From Isoperla grammatica (lineage: Eukaryota; Arthropoda; Insecta; Plecoptera; Perlodidae): a stretch of DNA of 64,000 nucleotides. A program made the translations under genes and the position numbers. Below are positions 1-13,300 of the stretch, piece after piece. A model generated the notes under the pieces. The model saw only the letters and a list, made by a program, of their open reading frames with translations. It did not search any database and was not told the origin of the DNA. Every line of letters starts with the position of its first letter. Within the stretch, counting starts at the first letter, position 1. Location: NCBI GenBank assembly GCA_945910005.1, contig OX246746.1:28533230-28597229 (forward strand), read 5' to 3'.

Positions 1-345
1 GTAGCGTCGCTCTTTCATTATACATACAGCCTCATCTTATAGGCCTATCTAGTAGTTCAATAGCTGTCAGTAGCGTCGCTCTTTCATTATACATACAGCC
101 TCATCTTATAGGCCTATCTAGTGGTTTAATAGCTGTCAGTAGCGTCGCTCTTTCATTATACATACAGTCTCATCTTATAGGCCTATCTAGTGGTTTAATA
201 GCTGTCAGTAGCGTCGCTCTTTCATTATACATACAGCCTCATCTTATAGGCCTATCTAGTGGTTTAATAGCTGTCAGTAGCGTCGCTCTTTCATTATACA
301 TACAGTCTCATCTTATAGGCCTATCTAGTGGTTTAATAGCTGCCT
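1..345. repeat. 69-bp tandem repeat, about 5 copies
   Basis: The unit starts GTAGCGTCGCTCTTTCATTA and recurs at 1, 70, 139, 208 and 277 with only a few substitutions; the last copy degenerates after about 345. The array runs off the left edge, so its true length is unknown. Each unit contains a TAGGCCTA palindrome. It lies beyond the 3' end of the CAP gene. No coding potential is evident. Confidence 0.93.
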
Positions 346-741
346 GCGTCGCTCTTTCATTATACAATAAGGCCTAATTGATGCCTTGTTCACTACTATT
401 TTCCCACTCTTTGGTTTTTGGCATATATGATTACAAACGATAAAAATGTACTGCAAAATATTGAGCTGCTGCACATGTGACACTACTAGGTATCTGTCAT
501 CTAGAAACATTAAGAGAGCAACCGGTTGCCCAGAAACATCCCATATTGCCAGGCTTAATTGCCTTGCCTTAATTAATAATTACAAGTTATGAACATAATT
601 TGGACTCCCTTGCTGTGCATTTCTATCATTTTAAATCACTGCCAAATAAAATATGGTAACAAGAAAATAGAGCTTAGGAACAATAAGTAGAAATATATCG
701 TTGCACATAACTAATATCTACAAGTAAAGGTTTGTAAATTG
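346..741. other. CAP 3' flank, nothing recognised
   Basis: AT-rich single-copy-looking sequence directly downstream of the CAP stop codon on the minus strand. It should hold the CAP 3' untranslated region, but I could not place a convincing polyadenylation signal. No other gene or element was recognised. Confidence 0.4.
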
Positions 742-825
742 TTAACCCAAGCTTTCAAGCGGGATTGTAGTCAAGCCTTTAAAGGACACAGTCGTCTTGA
801 ATTGCTCTGGAATCGGATATTCAGC
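742..825 (-). CDS. CAP: CAP exon 10 (terminal coding exon)
   Basis: Acceptor TTACAG precedes GCTGAATATCCGATTCCAGA. The peptide begins [11 protein letters not shown], which matches the family motif EFPVPEQFKT, and ends PLESLG before TAA at 744-742. It enters in phase 0, as the preceding exon requires. It is separated from exon 9 by a 4.1-kb intron filled with mobile elements and was recovered only by looking for the expected C-terminus. Confidence 0.93.
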   Translation of the reverse strand, partial: AEYPIPEQFKTTVSFKGLTTIPLESLG

Positions 826-3800
826 CTGTAACAAAATTATATCAGAGTCAGACATGCTATTAGGTTAGGTTGCAATTCATTTTTGCAATCACTTCCTACA
901 CTGAAAAGTGAAAACTGCAGTGTTGTTAAGTAACGCGCTACAAGTAGCGCGCTACTTGTAGCATGTTACTTTTTTTGGTAGCGAGACTGGTAGCGCGCTA
1001 CATTTGAAAATGCAGTAAAGTAGCGAGTAGCAAGCTACTTTATACGAGTATTTGTAGCGAAAAGTAGCCGCTACTCTATTTTTGCAATAAACAAACACAT
1101 ATTTGTTTCGCTCGCCACAATTCCCGCCGTCACAGGTTCGGAATGACGACTGACATTGGCCTTCTGGGTCTATAGTCCCAAAACCGCCTCCCACCACTGA
1201 GTTTCCTGTTTCACCCCGTGAGCTGTGATATGAGGATGATTCACTTCCGGACCGTACCGCCGTTTCAATAAATAGAACTTCTCTTGGTCCTTCATAAAAA
1301 ATGAAAGTAACTGTAAAGTAGCGTCATTACTTTTTTTGAGTAGCTGTACAAGTAGCGAGCTACTTGACAAAATACAGTAGCTGAAAAGTAGCTAAGTTAC
1401 TTTCAAAGATCAAGTAGCTGTAGCTGTAACAGTGTTACTTTTAAAAAGTAGCTTTAACAACACTGGAAAACTGTCATGATGTGAAGTTTTTCAAACTTAA
1501 TATAATTGCAGTGATTCAAAGGTTTGGTTTGAAATTGATTCTAAAACTAGAAAAAAACAAAATTTGAGTTTCATTGAGTTCTGCACCAAGTAAGATGAGA
1601 AGACATATATATATATATGTCAAAATACAAGCATCGAAAATAGACAAACAAAAACAGAAATATCTTATTCCACGCGAGAAATCATCCAACTGCCCTAAGT
1701 TGTATGGATTACCGAAGATTCACAAACCCGGAGCCCCCCTAAGACCAATTGTGAGCTCCTTTGACTCGCCATTACAACCTTTGGCCAAATTCCTAGCTAA
1801 CTACCTTCAACCGTATGTAGAAGAAGCTACATCGTATGTAAAGAACTCGTACCATTTGTTGGAGATTTTGAAGCAACACGTGCTCCAAGATAACGATATA
1901 CTGGTTAGCTTTGACGTAGAATCTCTTTTTACTAACGTGCCTATAAACGAAGTAGTGGATGCGATTTTACATATTCCTGATCAAATGGTCGAACTCATAT
2001 TGCACTGTCTTAAAAATACATATTTTATGTTTCAAGGCCAGAAATACAAACAAGTTCAGGGTTGCCCAATGGGGTCTCCTATTTCTCCAGCCATAGCCAA
2101 TCTGTTTATGACAAAATTCGAAGATAAGTTTTTAGAAGAGTCACCCTTTAAACCTACATTATATCGACGGTATGTGGATGATATTTTTATGATCTGGCCA
2201 CATGGTAGAGAGAGATTAACTGAGTTCTTACATTACGTGAATAACATTAACCCATCTATAAAATTCACGATGGAAGTGGAAACTAAAGGTCAGCTACCAT
2301 TTCTAGATGTATTGATTTAACAGAGGGTGTTCTTGGTCACACAGTGTATCGTAAACTTACGCACACCAACAGGTACTTAAATGCTTTCTCGCATCATCAC
2401 CCCTCACATCTCAACTCTGTTGTCAATTCTCTAGTGGACCGATCGAAAAAACTTGCAGATAAAGATCATCAAGACAGTGAGTGTAAAGAGTTAACTGCTA
2501 TCTTAACTAGTAATGGGTACTCATATAAAACTATCAACAAAGCCATGAATAAAAAACCGGTAATTAATAAGGTGTCGAAACAGGATTTTAAATCCACTGT
2601 GACCCTCCCATACATAAAGGGGACTTCTGACCGTATAAGTAGGATGTTGAAAAAACACAGTATTCAAACAGTTTTCAAACCCCACAGAAAGATTGAATCG
2701 TTCTTGAGAAACCGAAAAGACCAAGTACCTCTCGAAAACCAGGGAGTGTATGAGGTTCCGTGCACGTCATGTAATAGTGTATACATTGGCCAAACGAATA
2801 GACGTATCTCTGCAAGACTAGATGAACACCGACTAGCAGTGAAGAACAGAAGTGACGTCTCGGGGTTAGCTCAACATGCTACCACTACAGGTCATGTTAT
2901 TGACTTCGAGGGATGTAAAAAATTAGCGACGGTAAAAGGGTATTCTGAACGTATCATAAGAGAGGCCTTAGAAATAGAGAGAAGGCCAGAAAATCTTAAC
3001 GTACGCAAGGATAGCTTAAGATTACCCACATCCTGGAAACCGCTACTTACGGAAAAAAACCCAAGACAGAATAAAAAATGTGGTGTCATGATTGGAAAGA
3101 ACAACGGGGGACAACTCGAGGTTGCGATCGTGCCGACTTCAGACATTGGGGAAGAGATACCCAGCACTAGATTAGGGCCATTGACACGCAGTAGAAGCAA
3201 GAAACTGCAAGAACTTAATGTTACGAAGTTTGATGCGCGCGCGCCTATTGCGAGTATGACGTCAGAATCCACACCAGTTCAGAGAGTCAACAGCAGTGGA
3301 GATTCGACCGGCCGAGCGGGAGGAAGTAGACTCAGTGGAACCCCTGAAGAGGATGTATGATATTACATCGAAACGTCGGGATGGAGGGGGTAAGTCAGAA
3401 CCCTCATTCTACAACTCATGTGATAATACCCCAAAACAAAATTATTTGATATATATATATATATATATATATATACAGGATTAAAGAGAGGCCAAAAGGC
3501 TAGAATATGATAGGTAGAAGGATAGACCCCAACAGCTTACCTGAATTGTAGACCGTGGTGGTATAGAGATATAGACAACATATATAAAGGACAACACAAG
3601 TTTTCCGAGACGTTTCGGTACAAGACCTTGATCACTCGGGAGTAAGAAGTCTTCTTTCTCCCGAGTGAAGTCTTCTTACTCCCGAGTGATCAAGGTCTTG
3701 TACCGAAACGTCTCGGAAAACTTGTGTTGTCCTTTATATATGTTGTCTTTATCTCTATACCACCACGGTCTACAATTCAGGTAAGCTGTTGGGGTCTATC

Positions 3801-4314
3801 CTTCTACCTATCATATATATATATATATATATAGCTGTTGGGGTCTATCCTTCTACCTATCATATATATATATATATGATAGGTAGAAGGATAGACCCCA
3901 ACAGCTTACCTGAATTATAGACCGTGGTGGTATAGAGATAAAGACAACATATATAAAGGAGAACACAAGTTTTCCGATATAGGCCTATATATATATATAT
4001 ATATATAAATATATATATATATATGTACTTGTTGCAACTTTCTGGGGATTGTTGCCGCGAATTATGTACTAAAGAAGGAGGCACTGACTTACCCTTCCCT
4101 TCCTGACGTTTCGGGAAAGTCACATCTCCCATCTTCAGAGGCCCTCACTCGACGTCGATCGTCGAGTGAGGGCCTCTGAAGATGGGAGATGTGACTTTCC
4201 CGAAACGTCAGGAAGGGAAGGGTAAGTCAGTGCCTCCTTCTTTAGTACATAATTCGCGGCAACAATCCCCAGAAAGTTGCAACAAGTACACATATGTCCG
4301 CGAAAACTTGAAAA

Positions 4315-4353
<39 letters not shown>

Positions 4354-7300
4354 CACACGCAGAAACTTATTGACCCGGAATAATGTTAAAACTACACACA
4401 CAATTATAAAACGTCTACATAGGCGAAACTGGCCGCCCTCTACATATACGGGTCAGCGAACACAAGAATTGCGTAAAAAAGAATAACAGTTTTTCGTTAC
4501 TGGCTAAACACAGCAGGACTCAGGGTCACAACATCGACTGGGAGAATGCGGTGGCCATAATGAAGGAGCAGGACGTGTTTAAAAGAAAAATAAAGGAATC
4601 CGCGGCAATACGTTACTATGGCAACTCTATCAGCCAAGCCAGCTATACTTGGCCCCCAGTATGGGATCCGGTATTAGAAGATGAAATGGCCACCAGGAAG
4701 CGTCGTGGTACGCAACAGGAAGTCTCGTTGCAGTCAGCAACAACAGGCGGCGCTGCAGTTGCGAACGGTGTAAACTACCCGTCACCAGGGGCACAAGGAA
4801 CCTCGGCGCAGTTGGCCTCGGTCTGAGGAAGGAGTAGGAACGGATTACTCCGAAAATTCACCGGTTTTTAAAAGTAAGTGACCTTGGTTTCGTTTTATAA
4901 TTGTGTGTGTGGTTTTAATGTATATATATATCTGCATTATACTTACAAAATCTCCGTTGTCTTTCGGAACAACTATATTCATCGCCGATGACTTCGAGCT
5001 GATAATTGACACCCCCATCGAGTTTTTGCTCAGGTAAACCTGGCATCCATCGGTTTTATCAATGATGATGGTGGGAACACAATCGAAAACCTACAATTAA
5101 TAAGGAAAAAATTAACACACTCATCTATGTGACTAAATTGAAAGCTGAATTGAAAAATTTTCATGCCCCCCCCCCCCCCCTACCAGTTAATACAAAATAT
5201 TCTATAACAGAAAGAAAATATGCACAAGTTGCATTTAAGAAACAAAAATACAAGACATATGCCTACAATTGAGTGGCCGTGTAATTGAAGCCACCTTAGG
5301 CTTCTGTTTTCCAAATCATATTTTAAGTCAGTGTTTAATATATTAATGGCGCTCTCCAAAAACGTACCAAACAAACTATTTCATAATCTGTAGGCCTACC
5401 CAAAAGAGCCACGTCTCATAAGCCTCAATACGTTCTTATCAAAACTGTCGTAATGAAATAGAATTAACGTTGTGCGTTGTCCCTTTGGAGATTCGACGGG
5501 ACCACTAATGAAATGACGTCTTAAGCATGGAAACGACCAAACCAGACTTTACTGTATTATCTAATACATATTTAACAAACCTGCATTTGAACCGCTTGGC
5601 AATTCACAAACTCAATTGATGAGACCAACGAATCAAAAACCACTGCAGTCTTGTGGCACGAGTCCATGATAACAGTGTTCAGCTTTCCTTTGATTACCAG
5701 TGTGGAATCAACGCAGTTAAACAGGTAAACCTGGTTATTCATTTCTGCGCCTTCAATGACCAGCGATTGATTGCCCTTCTGGTTCTCCTAGAAAATAAAT
5801 TACAGTCCAACTTGTACACAAGGAACTAAGTTTCAATGTTGAAAATAGGAAGGCAAGGCAATTGCACAACAGAAATGATAACATAACAATCCATAACATT
5901 TACAGGCTTTGTCATTAGTCACAACTCACAACTCAATAGTATTTGCTTTCCGTTTTCTCCAACACGACAAAAACCCTATTTGGTAGCATTTGCTTTGGCC
6001 ATGCTTAATTACAATACATAAAAATTGTCTTGATGAGTAGAAGTGAATTTTAATACCATGATATTGTTAGCAACTGTTTAGGTACTGTACAAGGTAGATC
6101 AACTCCTAGGAGTAAAACCAAGGCCTATCATCATCTTTCTTGGCTTTACTTCTAGTACACATTCCACGCAAACATTCAAATAATTTACATTGAGACAATC
6201 TACTTAAAGGTGTTTTACAGTATCAGCCAGAAACAGCTCATAAAAATGGTAAAGGTGAAGCGTATCAGGAATGTTGCATTGAGGGCTATTGTAAGCCGAT
6301 CTTGTCTGGATGTTTCAGGTTATATTGTGTTCCACAAAGGTAAGCCAATTCAAGTAGTTGAACCACGGGAAAAGATTTGGGTATCATGAAATTGTTTTTA
6401 CATAATAACAAAAACAAACTATGATATTGGCAAAATAGTGCAGACACCAATATCAAGAAAAAGGTTGTTACAGGTACCTCACTGACAGTTATACTACAGA
6501 CTGAGGTGTTCATGCAACTTGTGGGAAATGTGGGTAAATTCTCTCCTAATTCCAATGCAGAAAGTCCTGGGTTGGATTATTATTTAAATAAGATAGCCTA
6601 CATGACCAGTACTAACATACAATAGTACATTATTAATTTACATGCATAGACCTACAGCAACAAGGCACAAAACCCATTGCATTATGTATTGTCAATCACT
6701 AAAAATAGTTTCTTGTAAGTGAGTAGGTAATTTGCTGTTAATAAGTTTAGCACATTTAGTAGAACTAGGTAAATGAAACACTGAACTTACCACGAGCCAC
6801 TTCTTGCCGTCCTTCTTAAACAAAGGAGGTTTATCGACGGACTTTGGTGCAGACACCGACTTGGTCACCGGTGACGAGCTTGGGACCTTGAAAGGAGCAG
6901 GTCCAGAGCGCAGAGTTGCATTCTTGTGCGTCTGCATCTCTGGAGTGACCTTTTTCAGGGCTGGAAATACATTTCATTTATTTTTGGTTTTCAAAAACAA
7001 GTAATGGGAGTTAAGAGGGCAAGGCATGATGTAACGTGAGTTTATGTGCATCCGTTAGTCGTGCGATCTTGTTAATCGACAATGAACTTCATGTGTTGTA
7101 TGTGTTTTCTAATAGTACATGGATTGTGAAAAGACAGAAAGGTTTACAAAGCATCTTTAACATTTAAAACTGTTCAGAATTGCGTGAGAAACAATTGTAT
7201 GAGGACCACTAAATCTGTAATCCAAATTATTTAGCAGTATATTTGTATCTACGGAGTGGGCTCGTACGTGATATTGGGGTTTTCATATAGATAAAACATG

Positions 7301-10300
7301 AATGCCAATCTGAAGTAAGGTGCAAACACCGCCTTTAGTTTACTCTAATACTGGAGAACTTAGTTTAAAGTTTAAACCAAGAATTAACATGAACAACATA
7401 ATCAAATTTACTACAATAATGAATTCAACATTGTACCCCTACCTCTTACATTCAATTTTGTCTCGTTATTTAATTTATTTAAACATATATACACATTTTA
7501 TGTTCCTAGACTGTTCTGTCTTTTCGAGATCAATATACTATACTTGTAGTAATTTTTCATATTGCTTCAATATTTAATAAATTGTTTTCACATTTGAAAA
7601 TTGAACCAGGCATCTAGGTGAAAGTGGTTTTAATTTTTAAACTTGCATTTTGAATTATAAGAAATTACATCTGGCTGTGTACAGTTATTCAAAGGTATTT
7701 ACTATTTACATTGATTGGGTTAAACAAAATTTATTTTTCAATAGAATTGTTCAAATTTGTTGAATAAAATACTCATTACCTATAGTCATTACTCAAAGCC
7801 TACTTATTTTCAGCAAGCATTTGCAACACTCAAGTAAGCTTTGCTAATTTGCTTCAAACTTTCAAGTAACCCTATGCTTAAACAACTAAAAATCAATATT
7901 CAAAATTAATTTTGAAATCATCAAAAGTGAAACTAAAATAATTCAGTATACTGTACATGTATATTTCACATGTACAACTGGCATGAAATAATAGTAATGA
8001 AATTATTTTTATGATGCCCTTAACCTAAGAAATTAAATATACATTGAAATCATATGCATGCCCTTCTAAAAAGAAAACACAAGATCCTAAATTGCTCATT
8101 TTTACTAGAAGGCTCATTATTGAAGAGTACAAGGCACGTGCCTTGTATCATTGTTAAAATAACATGCAGGCAAATTAAAAATCACTGCAGTCAAGTTTCA
8201 TACAACACAGCAAACACATAAAACAAAGGTATAGAGAGAAGGTGGTAAGATGAAGGAGACATAACATACCTATCAAGCCGCTGTGTTCCATAGCTGGCCT
8301 GTTTCCTTCTGCGATACAAAACTCAATACTAGATTACAAATTAATATTTCAAAAACTTACAGTATGTCTAGCCAGTTTACGGTATTGTTAGACGGTATAA
8401 ACGTAATAGATTCCATGACAGCCGGAATGTACTTAGGCTTAAATACAGTATTACAGTATCTGTATGTCTATTCAGTTTACAGTATTGATAGACGGTATAA
8501 ACGTAATAGATTCCATGACAGCCGTAATGTGATTAGGCTTAAATACAGTATTACAGTATCTGTATGTCTATTCAGTTTACAGTATTGATAAACGGTATAA
8601 ACGTAATAGATTCCATGACAGCCGGAATGTGATTAGGCTTAAATACAGTATTACAGTATATGCATGTCTATTCAGTTTACAGTATTGGTAGACGGTATAA
8701 ACGTAATAGATTCCATGAAAGCCGGAATGTGATTAGGCTTAAATACAGTAGGCCTATTACAGTATCTGTATGTCTATTCAGTTTACAGTATTGATAGACG
8801 GTATAAACCTAATAGATTCCATGAAAGCCGGAATGTGATTAGGCTTAACTAACTACCAACATGCAAAGACCAAAGCTGGCCAACTCATGGACAAGATACT
8901 TTTGCAAACTTTCCTCCACTACCAATGCCAACAGAAGCTTCTGTCACCGTTATTGGCACTAGGGTCTAGTGAACCAATACTGTATGGGGGGAGGGGGTTT
9001 TACGCTAAAAAATTAGTATTTAAGAATCAGTGATAAAATTCAAAAAACCTCTACAAGTGTTTGTTTGCCAAAACCAATCAATAACGACAATGACGTTTAT
9101 TTACTGATATCAATATTCGTTATTGATGGCCATCCTTTAAGTGTTCAATGCAATAAATGGGATCTAGAATAATATTTATGTTTGCTATTGTTTAGGTCAG
9201 ACTTCTTCACTTAGATTTATTTTTCTGATTTAAATGCTTACTTTTGTTCTTGATTATTATTTCCAGTATATCTACTGTGAACAAAATGTACAATAATATT
9301 ATTCTGATGTTGTTTTTTTCTCGTCTACAGCTGCTACCAAGGCAATTTGATCTCTTGATTTTGAAGTGGGTTTAAGTGATCTCGGACTATTACCTAGTCA
9401 CAAAAAACTACCTACGAGCATGCTCAACCACTACCAGTCAGACGCACATGCAAGAACTCTCTGAGGCCAATCCCGTGCAGAACGAAAACTATACTAGCCA
9501 AGCACGTGGCTTGTCTACACTACCTGCACACGAACCTTGTTAGACTCACTTGAAATAATCCACACTGCTGGACAGTCCTCACTAAATTACTGAACTTATT
9601 ATTTTTATATTGTTTAAAATTATTTAAATTGAAAATTTTGATTTATAAAAAAATAATTATTAATTATTAAAATGCTAAAATTATTACCATTATTAAAATA
9701 CTGAAGTAGTAAATAAATATGCATTTCTTGAAAACAAACTTTTTATATACTGAAAATTGTGATTAATAGACAATTCATGATGTGTTGACAATTCGAAAAC
9801 TTTTTAACTTTGGTTTCTAGCTCAGCTTTGAGATCAACTGCTGCTGTTACATAATGTTAACACGACGACAAACATAAGAAATATGAATAAAGCTTGTTTT
9901 CAAGAAATGCTGATTTATTTACAACGTAGTTCAATATTTTAATAATGTGGGGATATTGAGTGTACTAGTCCCGTCCAACCGTGCGGAATAATTTAAGTGA
10001 GGAGAGTAAGGCCCATATGCAGATAGTCTAGACAAGTAAGCTGCATGACAAATAGGGCCTATATAAGTTAAAACTCAAACTGGAGAACTATTACAATCGG
10101 CAAGTTTGCTTTAATCGTGGAGCGTGGTGCTTACATGCAGTGATCCCCTCTCCTCTGTTGAGTTCTGCAAACAGAGCCGCCCGATCGTTGCTATCAACGG
10201 GTGCGGCTTCTCCGGGAGGCAGAGTGGGGGGTGGGGGTGGAAGAGCAGGGGCAGGGGGAGGGGGAGGGGCTGGTGCCCCAGAACTTTTACCTACAACAAC

Positions 10301-13300
10301 CAAGCAATGTACAACATCCGACATTGTGGGGCGTACAAGAAGAAAGTATCAGATACTTTTTGAGAGTTATTTCTATGGTAACTGGTTCACAGCAAAACCA
10401 ACAATGCCTGCATGGAGGATGTGTCACATGTTTTTCATAGAAAACACATTTTATGAAGTCTCGGTAATTAATTGGTGATGCACACAATAAGTTAAGAGGA
10501 TGGGGCTTTTTAACACATTAACATTTAAACAGTGGTGAATTATGCAAAGGAATTACGTAACAACAGGGTTTCAAGTCAATTGAGCGTGGAGAGAAATCTG
10601 CTCGAACTTTTCCAGAAATTTTAGACATTCACACCCTATTGATCATCAAATTTGTATAATTGGATAGGAGAGGCGAGTGGATCGATATAGTGGTGACTGG
10701 TGACTAATGCGCATTCTTGTGGGTGAGCACTCAGCTATGGGACCAGTTGTGCCTTGTGAGTAGAGGTGTGCGAGTACTTGAAAAGTCGAGTTGAGTAATA
10801 ATTGGTAGGCCTATTGAACTTCAACACTAGCAAATTTTTCACGTTTTTCAAGTCGTCGAGTTAAAGGAGGCTATTCCCGCAGTTTTATTTTGCACGGAAG
10901 TCAACTGAGCACCCGTGCGGGGAAGGTTTAGAGTTAGACTAATGTTATCGACAACGTATAACGAGCTCAGCGGGTCCCCATTTCTAGGAATGACCCAGAA
11001 TGGCACCCTCACATTGTGTCACATATAGGTGACAATGGTAACTTGTTGTTTATGTCTTGAAACTTGTGAAATAAAAGGCAATAAATACGTAAGTTTTAAT
11101 TATTTCATTTGAACACATAATAGCCAATGTTTCTTCTAAATTATGAGGATCAATAAAAATTTAATATTTAAAAAAAATTTTAAACATGAAATTGAAGCCT
11201 AATCTGTAACGGTTAGTGCATGTATAAAGTTGCGTAGTGGATCAAAGCTTTTGAAATCCAAGAAAGAATGTTTCGCTCCAGGCGTTGTGACGTAGATCAA
11301 ACTATGTATGCTACTCGCTGCATACGGAGCATCTTCTGTGTTTCGACACCCATGCACATATATCTCACCGTCCAGATCCACCTAATTCACCTGAGCACAA
11401 ATCAAACATATCACTGAATTCTACTTACTCCGATCTACACGATGAATGTTTGAACAACCTCCTATCAGAAATGCTACTTATTCTATAAAATGTTAAACAT
11501 AAAGCAATTACCACAGAATATAGATGGAAACACAACCAATGTTAAGCTAATGTAATGAGGAGGTAGCTTTAAAAACCACAATCCCAACCAGCCTATCACC
11601 TTCAATGAAATGTTTACATATTATACACAGAAAAACAGCAAGAAATCGATGAAAATTTACCCTATTATCGTATGTATATATAATAATGCGTGTTGTCCGT
11701 TCACTGCTGCGGAGTACTACTCGGTAAGCGCAGGCAAAGCCGTTGCTAGCCTGTGTCAAGCTTATAATAGCTTGGCTGAAAACATCAACGCATTTGTACA
11801 CGTAGTACAAAATAAAATGTTTCAATTATAAGCTTATTACTTTTGTCTCAATCAATTCCTATTGATACTTCAATAAAACATTAAAAAACGCACATATAAT
11901 AACTTGGGATAACTGAACAAACTACACTTTTAATTTGAATTATAAAATAATACTACAGTTATTTAAGAAGCATAAATACAGCTTGAACGGGATATTATTA
12001 ATACTAGTACGTATTGTAGTAACCAAGATATGTAATTTTAGTTTCCGGCAATTATTAGTTACAGAATTTCCATTGATGCCAATAATAAAATAAGGCCTTT
12101 TAATAATGAATGATATAATATAATAAAAAAGGTAATAATATCATCAAAAAAAGCAATGATAATAATGAAGATGATGCACACACGAATAATATGTAAATCA
12201 CGCACACAACCAAACACATGACACATTGACGTATTCTTTATAAAATATATTTAAGCGAGCGAAGCGAGCGTCTCCACTAGACTCTTATGGCACTTCGTTC
12301 CGTTTTTTTTTTTTTTTTTTTTATGTCTGTCGATAGCGGTCGAACGGAAAATCCGATCGACTTGAAATTTGGACCATCTACAAGCCTCGATGTGGATTGA
12401 AGGTGTATAGTTTTGAGGCAAAATCGTTCGAAAAGTTACAAAGTTACACCATAGTTACTGCCAAATATTTTTCTGAAACAAAATGGCGGCAAAATGTGAG
12501 ATAGCCAGATTTTTTTACAGATTTTTACGGTCACGAATATGTTAATCTAATGGCGATCTGATAAGTATTGGCAAAGTTACACGAAAGTTACTCGAAAATA
12601 TTTTTCTAAAACGCAGTAACGACAAAATGTGAGGTAGCTATCTTATAGTAAATTTTTGTCCGGTCATGAATATACTAATGTAAACGCGATCCGATACGTA
12701 ATAGAGGCAGAAATTACATTTCTATTGCTGTCAATAAGTGTTAGTAACGGTGGCGGACCGTGTTGAAAACATGACCACTTAAATTCTTAGCAACGCACAT
12801 TGCACTGCATACAACAATGTCGGAAAGTATAATAGCCATGGTAATAAGAACAATTTTTGCAATGCGCATTCTTGAAATGTTGTTAATTGTTGTTCGTATT
12901 AGCATTGAAAACTTTTCGCCAGAAAGTTCGTAGATATTGACGCGCTCGCTTATCAACGCACCAAACAGAGGGTTTTCCTAGTTGTATCAGTTATTATTAT
13001 TTCCAGACCTGACTGGTAGAAATCCCATGTAGTTTCCTGATTCCTCGGAAAATTGGTTGAGTTTGAAGAGCACTAATGGAGATACGATACACTGACCACT
13101 ATACAACGCAAGGGAAATCAGTACAATGTTTTTATAGTCAATAGTAAAGACTAGTAGTTTGACTGATCTCGATCTACGCAGCTCACTGGATATATCCGTG
13201 GGCATAACAGGCAATAGGCCGCAACACGCGTTGTTATATACGATAATCGGCTAAATTTCCATCGATTCCTTGCTGGCTTTCTGCTTGTAATATCTAAACA

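Noticed and set aside
10124..10478. Plus-strand Gly/Arg-rich open frames
   Set aside because: They are the antisense of the CAP polyproline exon (10135-10290).
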